From contig NZ_KB893654.1 of NCBI RefSeq assembly GCF_000374145.1, positions 124,001-188,000 on the forward strand: a DNA stretch of 64,000 bases, written 5' to 3'. The position numbers and the translations under genes were made by a program. Shown here in pieces: positions 24,670 through 33,830 of the stretch; the stretch's first letter is position 1; each line of letters opens with the position of its first letter. The notes under the pieces are model-generated. The model did not search any database, was not told the origin of the DNA, and saw nothing but the letters and a program-made list of their open reading frames with translations. The DNA is from Neomegalonema perideroedes DSM 15528 (GTDB lineage: Bacteria; Pseudomonadota; Alphaproteobacteria; Rhodobacterales; Rhodobacteraceae).

Positions 24670-25650
24670 ATGATGAGGACGGCCATGCGGGGCGCGACGG
24701 CGGGGCTGGCGCTGATGGGTTTTGCGGCCTCCGCTTCTGCGCAGGAGGCCCCCCTTCAGGTCGTCGCCACCACGGGGATGATCGCCGACGCGGCGCGGGC
24801 TCTGGGCGGCGCGCGGGCCGAGGTGCGGGCGCTGATGGGGCCGGGCGTCGATCCGCATGGCTATCGGGCCACGCGCAGCGACGTCACGGCTCTGGCGCGG
24901 GCGGATCTGGTGCTCTGGCATGGGCTGAACCTCGAAGCCCAGATGCGCGGGCTTCTGGAGGAATTGGGCGAGACCGGAGCCTCCTTCCCCGTGGCCGAGG
25001 CTCTGCCGAAAGACCGCCTGAGGGCCCATGAAGAAGCGGGCGGCTCTGCGGCCTATGATCCGCATGTCTGGATGGACGCCGGGCTCTGGGCGGGGATCCT
25101 GCCGGGAATCCGCGATCAGATGTGCGCGCTGCGTCCGGCGGATTGCTCCGTCTTCGCCGTCAACGCCGAAGCCTATGCGGCGCAGTTGGCCGCCCTCGAC
25201 GCCCGCGCGCGGGAGGCCGTCGCCTCCGTGCCGCCGGAGCGCCGCGTGCTGGTCACGGCCCATGACGCCTTCGGCTATTTCGGCGCCGCCTACGGCTTCG
25301 AGGTGGAGGGCGTTCAGGGGATCTCGACCGAATCCGAGGCGGGTTTGAAGCGGGTGGGGGATCTGGTTGAGCTTCTGGTCTCGAAGGGGATCGGGGCGGT
25401 CTTCGTGGAATCCTCCGTCTCCGACCGCAATCTGCGCGCGCTGATCGAGGGCGCCGCCGCGCGCGGCCATCGGGTCGCGGTGGGGGGCGAACTCTTCTCC
25501 GACGCCATGGGCGAGGCGGGAACCTATGAAGGGACCTATCCCGGCATGATCGACCATAATCTCGCGACCGTCGTGCAGGCTCTGGGCGGCGAAGCCCAAG
25601 CGCAGATCGCGGCTCAGGAAGCCGCCCGCGCCGGAAAGGGAGCGCCATGA
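24670..25650 (+). CDS. metal ABC transporter substrate-binding protein (TroA/PsaA cluster A-I)
   Basis: Periplasmic binding protein for Mn(II), Fe(II) or Zn(II), 326 aa. A signal peptide ends near ASASAQEA. VVATTGMIADAA, GVDPHGYRATRSD (metal-binding His), DPHVWMDAGLW (second His), TAHDAFGYFGAAYG and the VQGISTESEAG block match the TroA group; the last is most common in manganese/iron proteins. No His-rich loop of the ZnuA type is present. With the Fur-like operators this favours Mn or Fe over Zn (inference). It overlaps the ATPase gene by ATGA. Confidence 0.92.
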   Translation: MMRTAMRGATAGLALMGFAASASAQEAPLQVVATTGMIADAARALGGARAEVRALMGPGVDPHGYRATRSDVTALARADLVLWHGLNLEAQMRGLLEELGETGASFPVAEALPKDRLRAHEEAGGSAAYDPHVWMDAGLWAGILPGIRDQMCALRPADCSVFAVNAEAYAAQLAALDARAREAVASVPPERRVLVTAHDAFGYFGAAYGFEVEGVQGISTESEAGLKRVGDLVELLVSKGIGAVFVESSVSDRNLRALIEGAAARGHRVAVGGELFSDAMGEAGTYEGTYPGMIDHNLATVVQALGGEAQAQIAAQEAARAGKGAP

Positions 25651-26468
25651 ACCTCGCCGCGCGACAAGAGGATTTCGCCCGCGCGCAAGTCGGGACGCCG
25701 AGCCTCGGGCCGGCGCCTCTGGCGGCGCGGGGCCTGAGCGTCTCCTATGGCGTCAAGCCCGCGCTGATCGGCGTGGACGCGATTTTCCCGCCCGGACGCA
25801 TGATCGCCGTGATCGGACCCAACGGCGCGGGGAAATCCACCTTCCTCAAGGCGGCGCTCGGGCTGGCGCCCAAGATCGCCGGAGAGGTCGAGATCTTCGG
25901 AAAACCCGTGGATCAGGCTTACGGCCGCTTCGCCTATGTGCCGCAGCGCGCCAGCGTGGATTGGGACTTCCCGACTCAGGCTTTGGACGTCGTGAGCATG
26001 GGGCTTTACCGCGAGCTTGGCCTGATGGGCCGTTTCCGCGGCGAACATAAGCGCCGGGCTCTGGCGGCTCTGGAGCGGGTCGGCATGGCGGATTTCGCGG
26101 ATCGTCAGATCGGGCGGCTTTCGGGCGGACAGCAGCAGCGCGTCTTTCTGGCGCGGGCTCTGGCGCAGAACGCCGATCTCTATTTGCTGGACGAGCCTTT
26201 CGCGGGCGTGGACGCCGCCACCGAGCGCGCCATCGTCGAAGTGCTCAAGGGGCTTCAGGCTGAAGGACGCACGGTGGTCTGCGTCCATCACGACCTCGCC
26301 ACGGCGCGGGAGTATTTCGACTACGCCTTGCTGCTCAATCTGCGCAAGATCGCCGAGGGGCCGATCCGCGAGGTTCTGACCGTCGGCGATCTCCAGCGCA
26401 CCTATGGCGGGCGGCTCACCGAGGCCCAGCTTGCGGCTTTTGGGGCGCCGGGCGGGGCGGGCGGCTGA
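25647..26468 (+). CDS. metal ABC transporter ATP-binding protein
   Basis: A 273-aa ATPase subunit. Walker A is GPNGAGKST, the Q-loop lies in VPQRASVDWDFP, the signature is LSGGQQQRV, Walker B is LYLLDEPFAGVD and the H-loop VHHDL. The FPTQALDVVSMGLYRELG stretch is typical of the Mn/Zn/Fe chelate-type importers. The N-terminal 30 residues are a short unrelated extension. Translationally coupled to the binding protein gene. Confidence 0.95.
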   Translation: MNLAARQEDFARAQVGTPSLGPAPLAARGLSVSYGVKPALIGVDAIFPPGRMIAVIGPNGAGKSTFLKAALGLAPKIAGEVEIFGKPVDQAYGRFAYVPQRASVDWDFPTQALDVVSMGLYRELGLMGRFRGEHKRRALAALERVGMADFADRQIGRLSGGQQQRVFLARALAQNADLYLLDEPFAGVDAATERAIVEVLKGLQAEGRTVVCVHHDLATAREYFDYALLLNLRKIAEGPIREVLTVGDLQRTYGGRLTEAQLAAFGAPGGAGG

Positions 26469-26471
26469 GCC

Positions 26472-27659
26472 ATGGAGATCTTGCTTCAGGCGCTGACTCT
26501 GCGACTCGGCCATAACGCCATGCTGGCGACCCTCGGCGCGGGGATGTTCGGGCTGGCGGCGGGCGCGAGCGGCGCTTTCCTCGTGCTGCGCAAAAGGGCG
26601 CTGGTCAGCGACGCCATGGCCCATGCGACTTTGCCGGGGCTGGCTCTGGCCTTTCTGCTCATGGCGGCGCTCGGCGGCGAAGGGCGCGGATTGCTCGGGC
26701 TGATGCTCGGTTCGGCGATCTCGGCGGCGCTCGGGCTGCTGGCGGTGGACTGGCTGACGCGCCGCACGCGCCTGACCGAAGACGCCGCCATCGGCGCGGT
26801 GCTCGCCAGCTTCTTCGGCTTCGGCGTGGTGCTGATGACCGTGATCCAGACTCTGCCCTTCGGACGCAAGGCCGGGCTGGAGAGCTTCCTCCTCGGCTCG
26901 ACGGCGGGGATGCTCCGCGCCGACGCTCTGACCATCCTCGTGGGCGGGCTGATCGCTCTGGGCGCGACCTTGCTGCTCCGGAGGCCGATGACGCTCGTCG
27001 CCTTTGATCCGGAATACGCCGCCGCCTCGGGGGTGAAGGTTCAGAGAATCGACCTCGCCATGATGGCGCTGGCGGGCGGAATCATGGTGGTGGGGCTGAA
27101 GATCGTCGGGCTGGTGCTGGCGGTGGCCATGCTGATTCTGCCCGCCGCCGCCGCTCGCTTCTGGACGGATCGCGTCGGGCGGGTGGTCTGGGGCGCCGGG
27201 CTGATCGGCGGAGTCTCCGGCTATCTCGGGACGGCGCTCTCGGCCATAGCCCCGAGGCTGCCCACCGGGCCGATGGTGGTGCTGACGGCGGCGGCGATCT
27301 TCCTCGTTTCAATGATCTTCGCGCCGGGACGCGGCGCTCTGGCGCTCTGGAGCGCGCGGCGGGGCTTCGGGCGGCGGCTGAAGCTGCGGGCGGGCCTGCT
27401 GGATCTGGCGCAAGGGCGGAGGCCCTCCGCCGAGGCCGCGCGGGAGTTGCGGCGGGCGGGATTCCTCTCGGCGGCGGGCGAGGCGACGGATTCGGGCCGC
27501 GCAGCCGCCCGCGAGGCCGCCGAAGACGAAAGCCTCTGGGCGCGGGCGCGCGAGATTCTGCCGCCCGAGGCTCTGGCGGGCCGCGACGACGGCGCGACGC
27601 CTCTGCGCGCGGCGCTCACGCCCGACGAATGGAGTCTGGTGAGAGGAGTTTCCGCATGA
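26472..27659 (+). CDS. metal ABC transporter permease with C-terminal winged-helix-like extension
   Basis: A 395-aa permease. The first 280 residues hold about eight hydrophobic segments and the ABC-3 family signatures (VLRKRALVSDAMAHATLPG; GLKIVGLVLAVAMLILPAA). The remaining 110 residues are soluble: EAARELRRAGFLSAAGEATDSGRAAAREAAEDESLW resembles the degenerate DtxR/winged-helix tail seen on TroC-type permeases. It forms a pair with the next permease and overlaps it by ATGA. Confidence 0.92.
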   Translation: MEILLQALTLRLGHNAMLATLGAGMFGLAAGASGAFLVLRKRALVSDAMAHATLPGLALAFLLMAALGGEGRGLLGLMLGSAISAALGLLAVDWLTRRTRLTEDAAIGAVLASFFGFGVVLMTVIQTLPFGRKAGLESFLLGSTAGMLRADALTILVGGLIALGATLLLRRPMTLVAFDPEYAAASGVKVQRIDLAMMALAGGIMVVGLKIVGLVLAVAMLILPAAAARFWTDRVGRVVWGAGLIGGVSGYLGTALSAIAPRLPTGPMVVLTAAAIFLVSMIFAPGRGALALWSARRGFGRRLKLRAGLLDLAQGRRPSAEAARELRRAGFLSAAGEATDSGRAAAREAAEDESLWARAREILPPEALAGRDDGATPLRAALTPDEWSLVRGVSA

Positions 27660-28591
27660 TGGGCGAGGATTTCGTGCGCTTCAGTCTGGCGCCTTTGCTG
27701 ATCGGGGCTCTGGCGGCCATGGCCTGCGCTCTGCCGGGGAATTTCCTGCTGCTGCGCCGACAAGCCATGATCGGCGACGCCATCAGCCATGTGGTGTTGC
27801 CGGGAATCGTGGTCGCCTTTCTGCTGACCGGCTCGGTCTCGACCTGGCCGATGCTGCTCGGGGCTCTGGGCGCGGCGGCGGTCTCGGCGGTTTTGATCGA
27901 GCTGGTGCGGCGGATCGGGCGGGTGGAGCCCGGCGCGGCCATGGGCGTGGTCTTCACGACGCTCTTCGCGCTCGGCGTGCTGCTGCTGGAGCGGGCGAGC
28001 CTCGGCAACGTCCATCTCGACGTTCAGCACGCGCTTTACGGCAATCTGGAAAGCCTGATCTGGCTGCGCAGCTCGGGCTGGGCCTCGCTGACCGACCCGA
28101 AAGCTCTGGCGACCCTGCCGGAGGAATTGCCGCGCATGGCGGCCGTGGCGGGGCTCATGGGGCTGCTGACGCTGATCTTCTGGCGGCCGCTCAAGATCTC
28201 CACCTTCGACGAGGGATTCGCCCGCAGCCTCGGGATTCCGGTGCGCATGGTCTCTTTCGGGCTGGTGCTGGCGGCGGCGGCGGCCTGCGTCGCGGCCTTC
28301 GACGCGGTGGGCTCGATCATCGTCATCGCCATGCTGGTCTGTCCGCCCGCCACGGCGCGGCTCATGACCGACCGGCTGGCGACGCAAGTCTGGCTGAGTC
28401 TGGCTTTCGCGGTCTTCGCGGCGGTTCTGGGCTATGTGCTGGCCGGATATGGGCCGCTGTGGCTCGGAGGCGAGGATTCGGTCAGCGCGGCGGGGATGAT
28501 CGCCACGGTCTCCGGCCTGACGCTCGGAATCGCGGCGCTTTACGGCCCTCACCGGCGCCGCGACGAAGCGGGGGAGCCTCAAGCGCTTTGA
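27656..28591 (+). CDS. metal ABC transporter permease (second subunit)
   Basis: A 311-aa ABC-3 family permease, TroD-like, without the soluble tail of its partner. LLRRQAMIGDAISHVVLPG is the counterpart of the family signature and FDAVGSIIVIAMLVCPPATA the second. Two ATG codons open the frame at 27656 and 27659 with AGGAG ahead; an earlier ATG at 27629 lies inside the first permease. Last gene of the four-gene transporter operon. Confidence 0.94.
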   Translation: MMGEDFVRFSLAPLLIGALAAMACALPGNFLLLRRQAMIGDAISHVVLPGIVVAFLLTGSVSTWPMLLGALGAAAVSAVLIELVRRIGRVEPGAAMGVVFTTLFALGVLLLERASLGNVHLDVQHALYGNLESLIWLRSSGWASLTDPKALATLPEELPRMAAVAGLMGLLTLIFWRPLKISTFDEGFARSLGIPVRMVSFGLVLAAAAACVAAFDAVGSIIVIAMLVCPPATARLMTDRLATQVWLSLAFAVFAAVLGYVLAGYGPLWLGGEDSVSAAGMIATVSGLTLGIAALYGPHRRRDEAGEPQAL

Positions 28592-28656
28592 CGCCGGAAG
28601 CCTGAGCCTCTAGAAGGCGCTGCATCATCCCTTCGCGCGCTTCAGGAGCTTATTCC

Positions 28657-30204
28657 ATGGCCGAATCCGTCCTCATCATCGATTTCGGCTCTCAGGTGAC
28701 GCAGCTCATCGCCCGCCGCGTCCGTGAGGCGGGGGTCTATTGCGAGATCGCGCCCTTCCAGTCGGCGGACGAAGCCTTCGCCCGCATGGCGCCTCAGGCG
28801 GTGATCTTCTCAGGAGGTCCGGCCTCGGTGCTGGAGCCGGGCAGCCCCCGCGCGCCTCAGGCGGTCTTCGATTCGGGCGTGCCGATCCTCGCCATCTGCT
28901 ACGGACAACAGACCCTCGCCACGCAGCTCGGCGGCAAGGTCGAGGGCGGGCACGCCCGCGAATTCGGCCGCGCCGACGTGAAGATCCTCAAGAATTCGCC
29001 CTTGTTCGAGGGCTTCTGGGAGGTCGGGGGCGCCTATCCCGTCTGGATGAGCCACGGCGACCGCGTGACCCGCGCGCCCGAAGGCTTCGAGGTGGTGGGA
29101 ACCTCCGAAAACGCGCCCTTCGCCATCGCGGTGGATGAGAAGCGCCGCTATTACACCACCATGTTCCATCCCGAGGTCGTCCACACCCCGGACGGCGGCA
29201 AGCTGCTGGCGAATTTCGTCCATAAGATCGCCGGGTTGAAAAGCGATTGGTCCATGGGCGCCTATCTCGACGAGGCCGTGGCCAAGATCCGGGCTCAGGT
29301 GGGCGAGGGCCGGGTGCTCTGCGCGCTCTCGGGCGGCGTGGATTCGGCGGTGGCGGCGGCGCTGATCCATCGCGCCATCGGGGATCAGCTCACCTGCGTC
29401 TTCGTGGACACCGGACTCATGCGCATGGGCGAGGCCGACGAGGTGGTCGGGCTCTTCCGCGACCACTTCAATATTCCGCTGATCCACGCCGACGAAGGCG
29501 AGCGCTTCTTCTCGGAGCTGGCGGGCGTCAGCGATCCCGAGAAAAAGCGCAAGATCATCGGCAAGCTCTTCATCGACATCTTCGAGGAGAAGGCCAAGGA
29601 GATCGGCGGCGCGGATTACCTCGCGCAGGGCACGCTCTATCCCGACGTCATCGAAAGCGTGAGCTTCAGCGGCGGACCTTCGGTCACGATCAAGTCGCAT
29701 CACAACGTGGGCGGGCTTCCGGCGCGGATGAACATGAAGCTCGTCGAGCCTCTGCGCGAACTCTTCAAGGACGAGGTGCGGGCTTTGGGCCGGGTGCTGG
29801 GCCTGCCGGATCGCTTCGTGGGACGCCATCCCTTCCCGGGGCCGGGCCTCGCGATCCGCATTCCCGGCGAGGTCTCGCGCGAGAAGGCCGACATCCTGCG
29901 CGCCGCCGACGCCATTTACCTCGACGAGATCCGCAAGGCGGGGCTCTATGACAAGATCTGGCAGGCTTTCGCGGTGTTGCTGCCGGTGCGGACGGTCGGG
30001 GTGATGGGCGACGGGCGGACCTATGATTCCGTCTGCGCTTTGCGGGCCGTGACCTCTGTGGACGGCATGACCGCCGATTTCTTCCCCTATGACATGAATT
30101 TCCTCGGGCGCTGCGCCACGCGGATCATCAATGAGGTGAACGGCATCAACCGCGTGGTCTATGACGTGACCTCCAAGCCCCCCGGCACCATCGAATGGGA
30201 GTGA
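28657..30204 (+). CDS. guaA: GMP synthase (glutamine-hydrolysing)
   Basis: Converts XMP to GMP using glutamine and ATP. The 515-aa product has an N-terminal class I amidotransferase ([18 protein letters not shown] region, catalytic Cys in LAICYGQQ, His/Glu in FHPEVVHT), the ATP-pyrophosphatase P-loop [10 protein letters not shown] and the C-terminal dimerisation domain ending [17 protein letters not shown]. The ATG at 28657 follows CAGGAG. The nuclease-like gene starts six bases after its stop. Confidence 0.98.
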   Translation: MAESVLIIDFGSQVTQLIARRVREAGVYCEIAPFQSADEAFARMAPQAVIFSGGPASVLEPGSPRAPQAVFDSGVPILAICYGQQTLATQLGGKVEGGHAREFGRADVKILKNSPLFEGFWEVGGAYPVWMSHGDRVTRAPEGFEVVGTSENAPFAIAVDEKRRYYTTMFHPEVVHTPDGGKLLANFVHKIAGLKSDWSMGAYLDEAVAKIRAQVGEGRVLCALSGGVDSAVAAALIHRAIGDQLTCVFVDTGLMRMGEADEVVGLFRDHFNIPLIHADEGERFFSELAGVSDPEKKRKIIGKLFIDIFEEKAKEIGGADYLAQGTLYPDVIESVSFSGGPSVTIKSHHNVGGLPARMNMKLVEPLRELFKDEVRALGRVLGLPDRFVGRHPFPGPGLAIRIPGEVSREKADILRAADAIYLDEIRKAGLYDKIWQAFAVLLPVRTVGVMGDGRTYDSVCALRAVTSVDGMTADFFPYDMNFLGRCATRIINEVNGINRVVYDVTSKPPGTIEWE

Positions 30205-30210
30205 CGAAGG

Positions 30211-30924
30211 GTGGATGAACGGCGATATGAGGCTTGGCTGATCACGCAGAGCGTCAATTCGAAGGTCAGGTCGAACCAGCTCTCGCATCTCCGGCGCATT
30301 CAGGTCGCTTACGGCGATATCGACGTTCACTATGATCGGGATCGCTGCGGCTTTCTGATAAGCGAATTGAGTTATGACGCTGCGAGAGGGGGAAACGCCT
30401 CGCGCATCGTCATCAATGGAGATTCCAGCTCTGGCCTGAGCACCCTGCGATCCGCGCTGAATAAATACGACGTCTTCCGGCGCTCTCTTGAAAGTTTCGA
30501 ACAAGAAGAGCTTGAGATGGCGCCGGTAGAGGCCGCGGATTCGGCTGAAACCGAGCAAACCTTCTCCATGGAGCGCGATCTTCAGGCGGCTTTGCGCCGC
30601 TCCATCGCGCAGCTTGAGCCCGGCCTGACCATCGTCGACGGCGGGGCGGAGCGCAGCGTGGCCTCAGGGCGCATCGACATCCTCGCGCGCGACGCCTCCG
30701 GCGCTCTGGTCGTGATCGAGCTGAAGGCCGTGAAGGCCCCGCGCGACGCCGTGGCGCAGATCCTCGCCTATATGGGCGACCTTCAGGAGGAGGAGGGCGG
30801 AGCCCTGCGGGGAATCCTCGTCGCGCCGGATTACGACGCGCGGGCCGTCTCCGCCGCGCGGATGGTCCCGGCGCTGAAGCTCGTGACCTACGGCTTCAGT
30901 TTCTCCTTCACGCCGCTCGGCTGA
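30211..30924 (+). CDS. PD-(D/E)XK nuclease-like protein (NucS/DUF91-type C-terminal domain)
   Basis: A 237-aa protein starting at GTG. The C-terminal half (about 120-235) carries the nuclease core: GRIDIL (Asp156), VVIELKAVKAP (Glu170, Lys172) and AVAQILAYMGDL, as in NucS-type endonucleases. The N-terminal half (1-100) is helical, with Leu/Arg-rich stretches ending TLRSALNKYDVFRRSLESF, reminiscent of small DNA-binding domains ahead of nucleases. The first 350 bases look clearly lower in GC than the rest and the neighbours, suggesting a fused or acquired part. Function inferred: DNA repair or defence. The 3' end overlaps the LysR gene by 37 bases, tail to tail. Confidence 0.75.
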   Translation: MDERRYEAWLITQSVNSKVRSNQLSHLRRIQVAYGDIDVHYDRDRCGFLISELSYDAARGGNASRIVINGDSSSGLSTLRSALNKYDVFRRSLESFEQEELEMAPVEAADSAETEQTFSMERDLQAALRRSIAQLEPGLTIVDGGAERSVASGRIDILARDASGALVVIELKAVKAPRDAVAQILAYMGDLQEEEGGALRGILVAPDYDARAVSAARMVPALKLVTYGFSFSFTPLG

Positions 30925-31808
30925 GCCGCCTCCCGCGCGACCTCCAGAAAGCCGCGCAGAGTGGGGGCGGTCTCGGCGCGGCGCCAGACGAGGCCCGTCT
31001 CCAGAATCGGCGCGGCGCCGCGCAAATCGCGGTAGCGCGCGCCCGTCCGCGCCAGATTCCGCAGCGAGGCCGGGACCAGCGCGAAGCCCAGACCCGCCGA
31101 GACCAGACTCACGATGGTCTGCATCTGGGTCGCCTCCTGAGCCACCTTCGCCTCGCCGCCATGGGCGCGCAGCCAGCCCGTCACGAGGTCGTGAAAGGCC
31201 GGAGCCGCCGGGCGCGGAAAGAGGATCAAAGGCGCCTTGATCGCCGCCTCCGGCGCGAGCGGCCGATCCCCGTCGCCCCAAGCCTCCGGAACCGCCGCGA
31301 CGAGAGGCTCTGAAAGCAGCGGCAGATAATCCAGAGCCTTCGGCAAGCCCCCCGAAGGCGGGGCCACGATCAGCCCCGCATGGCCTTCGCCCGCCAGAAG
31401 CGCCGAGATCTGCACGTCGCTCGTCGCCTCGGTCAAAGCGATCTCCACATCCGGGAAGCGCGCGGCGTAAGCCTGCACCAGCCTCGGCAGCGCGCTGTAG
31501 ACCGCCGTGCCGATGAAGCTCAGCGCCAGACGCCCCGCCTCGCCGTCGCGCAGACGCCGCGCCGCCTCCGGCAGAGCCTCGACCGCCGCCAGAGCCGCCC
31601 GCACATGCGGAAGCCAGCTTTCCCCGAAAGGCGTCAGAGCCACGCTGCGCCGGGTGCGCTGGAACAGCGGCGCGCCCAATTCCGCCTCCAGCGCCTGAAT
31701 CGACTGGCTCAAGGGGGGCTGCGTCATGCCGAGCCGCTCCGCCGCGCGGCCGAAATGCAGCGTCTCGGCGAGGACCGCGAAATGCCTCAGGCGACGGGGC
31801 TCGATCAC
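30888..31808 (-). CDS. LysR family transcriptional regulator
   Basis: A 306-aa LysR protein starting at GTG. The winged helix-turn-helix is in residues 1-60 (RLRHFAVLAETLHFGRAAERLGMTQPPLSQSIQALE); the effector-binding domain follows from about 90 (LALSFIGTAVYSALPRLVQAY). HFGRAAERLGMTQPPLSQ is typical of the BenM/CbbR-like group. It is divergent from ilvD with a 94-bp gap containing AT-rich dyads, so ilvD is a likely target (inference). Confidence 0.93.
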   Translation of the reverse strand: MIEPRRLRHFAVLAETLHFGRAAERLGMTQPPLSQSIQALEAELGAPLFQRTRRSVALTPFGESWLPHVRAALAAVEALPEAARRLRDGEAGRLALSFIGTAVYSALPRLVQAYAARFPDVEIALTEATSDVQISALLAGEGHAGLIVAPPSGGLPKALDYLPLLSEPLVAAVPEAWGDGDRPLAPEAAIKAPLILFPRPAAPAFHDLVTGWLRAHGGEAKVAQEATQMQTIVSLVSAGLGFALVPASLRNLARTGARYRDLRGAAPILETGLVWRRAETAPTLRGFLEVAREAAQPSGVKEKLKP

Positions 31809-31840
31809 TTATATCTCCAGCGACTGAATAGCGTCCGAAT

Positions 31841-31858
31841 GATATATTTCACAATATC
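31841..31858. promoter_or_regulatory. AT-rich dyad between the LysR gene and ilvD, possible LysR site
   Basis: GATAT (31841-31845) and ATATC (31854-31858) form an inverted repeat with eight bases between, containing T-N11-A pairs. A TATATC lies at 31810-31815. Position and symmetry suit a LysR-type operator. Confidence 0.4.
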
Positions 31859-31902
31859 CCCAAAAAGGGATACCCCTGCGGCTTCACTCAGGGAGGTTCG
31901 AG

Positions 31903-33759
31903 ATGCCCACCTATCGCTCCAGAACGACGACTCATGGCCGCAACATGGCCGGCGCCCGGGGACTCTGGCGCGCCACCGGCATGAAGGATTCCGACTTCGG
32001 CAAGCCCATCATCGCCGTGGTCAACAGCTTCACGCAATTCGTGCCGGGACACGTCCATCTGAAGGATCTGGGGCAGCTCGTCGCGCGCGAGATCGAAGCG
32101 GCGGGCGGCGTCGCCAAGGAGTTCAACACCATCGCGGTCGACGACGGAATCGCCATGGGCCATGACGGCATGCTCTATTCGCTGCCCTCGCGCGAGCTGA
32201 TCGCCGACGCCGTGGAATATATGGTCAACGCCCATTGCGCCGACGCCATGGTCTGCATCTCCAATTGCGATAAGATCACGCCGGGCATGCTCATGGCCTC
32301 GATGCGGCTGAACATCCCGAGCGTCTTCGTCTCGGGCGGGCCGATGGAGGCGGGCAAGGTGATCGTCAAGGGCAAAGAGCGCGCCCTTGATCTGGTGGAC
32401 GCCATGGTCGTCGCCGCCGACGACAGTTATAGCGACGAAGAGGTCAAGGCCGTCGAGCGTTCGGCCTGCCCCACCTGCGGCTCCTGCTCGGGCATGTTCA
32501 CCGCCAATTCCATGAACTGCCTCACCGAGGCTTTGGGGCTTTCGCTGCCCGGCAACGGCTCGACGCTGGCCACCCATTCCGACCGCGAAAAGCTCTTCCT
32601 CGAAGCCGGGCGGCTCGTCGTGAAGCTGGCGCGGCGCTGGTATGAGGAGGGCGACCCCACCGCTCTGCCGCGCGGCATCGCCACCTTCGAGGCTTTCGAG
32701 AACGCCATGAGCCTCGACATCGCCATGGGCGGCTCGACGAACACCGTGCTGCATCTGCTGGCGGCGGCCCAAGAGGGCGGCGTCGACTTCACCATGAACG
32801 ACATCGACCGTCTGTCGCGCCGGGTGCCCTGCCTCTGCAAGGTGGCGCCGGCGAAAAGCGACGTGCATATGGAGGACGTCCATCGCGCGGGCGGCATCAT
32901 GTCGATCCTCGGCGAGCTGGAGCGCGGCGGACTCATCGACTCCACCCGCCCGACCGTCCACGCCAAGACCCTCGGCGAGGCGCTGAACCATTGGGACGTC
33001 GGGCGCACCAATGACGAGCAGGTCCGCGAATTCTTCCGCGCGGCGCCGGGCGGCGTGCCGACTCAGACCGCCTTCAGCCAGTCGGCGCGCTGGGAGGATC
33101 TCGACACCGACCGCGAGAAGGGCGTGATCCGCTCGGTGGAGCATCCTTTCTCCAAGGACGGCGGTCTTGCGGTGCTCTTCGGGAACATCGCCCCGGAAGG
33201 CTGCATCGTGAAGACGGCGGGCGTGGACGATTCCATCCTCGTCTTCAACGGCGTGGCGCGGGTCTATGAAAGTCAGGACGCCGCCGTTTCGGGCATCCTG
33301 AGCAATCAGGTCAAGGCGGGCGACGTGGTGGTCATCCGCTATGAGGGCCCCAAGGGCGGACCCGGCATGCAGGAAATGCTCTATCCGACGAGCTATCTGA
33401 AGTCGAAGGGCCTCGGCAAAGCCTGCGCTCTGCTGACCGACGGGCGCTTTTCGGGCGGCACCTCCGGCCTCTCCATCGGCCATGTCTCGCCGGAGGCGGC
33501 GGAGGGCGGACTCATCGCCTTGGTGGAGACGGGCGACCCGATCCTCATCGACATTCCGAACCGGACCATCAAGCTGGATCTGCCGGAAGCCGAGATCGCG
33601 CGTCGCCGCGCCGCCATGGAGGCCAAGGGCAAAGAAGCCTGGAAGCCCGCCGCGCCCCGCAAGCGCAATGTGACTCCCGCGCTCCGGGCCTACGCCGCCA
33701 TGACCACCAACGCCGCCAAAGGCGCCGTGCGCGACGTCAGCCAGGTCGAGAACCGCTGA
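31903..33759 (+). CDS. ilvD: dihydroxy-acid dehydratase
   Basis: Fe-S dehydratase of valine, leucine and isoleucine synthesis (dihydroxy acid to 2-oxo acid). The 618-aa protein has the cluster cysteines in [11 protein letters not shown] and [19 protein letters not shown], the [12 protein letters not shown] block and the [17 protein letters not shown]-terminal signature; length matches the E. coli-type enzyme. GGGAGG precedes the ATG. A strong terminator follows at 33783-33813. Confidence 0.98.
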   Translation: MPTYRSRTTTHGRNMAGARGLWRATGMKDSDFGKPIIAVVNSFTQFVPGHVHLKDLGQLVAREIEAAGGVAKEFNTIAVDDGIAMGHDGMLYSLPSRELIADAVEYMVNAHCADAMVCISNCDKITPGMLMASMRLNIPSVFVSGGPMEAGKVIVKGKERALDLVDAMVVAADDSYSDEEVKAVERSACPTCGSCSGMFTANSMNCLTEALGLSLPGNGSTLATHSDREKLFLEAGRLVVKLARRWYEEGDPTALPRGIATFEAFENAMSLDIAMGGSTNTVLHLLAAAQEGGVDFTMNDIDRLSRRVPCLCKVAPAKSDVHMEDVHRAGGIMSILGELERGGLIDSTRPTVHAKTLGEALNHWDVGRTNDEQVREFFRAAPGGVPTQTAFSQSARWEDLDTDREKGVIRSVEHPFSKDGGLAVLFGNIAPEGCIVKTAGVDDSILVFNGVARVYESQDAAVSGILSNQVKAGDVVVIRYEGPKGGPGMQEMLYPTSYLKSKGLGKACALLTDGRFSGGTSGLSIGHVSPEAAEGGLIALVETGDPILIDIPNRTIKLDLPEAEIARRRAAMEAKGKEAWKPAAPRKRNVTPALRAYAAMTTNAAKGAVRDVSQVENR

Positions 33760-33782
33760 AGATTTCAGGATGTGGAGACAGG

Positions 33783-33813
33783 CCCGCCCGGATAAGCTCC
33801 GGGCGGGTTTTTT
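33783..33813 (+). terminator. rho-independent terminator of ilvD
   Basis: CCCGCCCGG (33783-33791) and CCGGGCGGG (33799-33807) form a nine-base-pair stem with a seven-base loop, followed by six T residues. Confidence 0.92.
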
Positions 33814-33830
33814 CATGCAGGAGGCCGCGC

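Noticed and set aside
28810-30558. 582-codon frame opposite guaA
   Set aside because: Shadow of guaA and the nuclease gene, no domain.
31888-33816. 642-codon frame opposite ilvD
   Set aside because: Complete antisense shadow of ilvD with His/Asp/Gly-rich nonsense composition.
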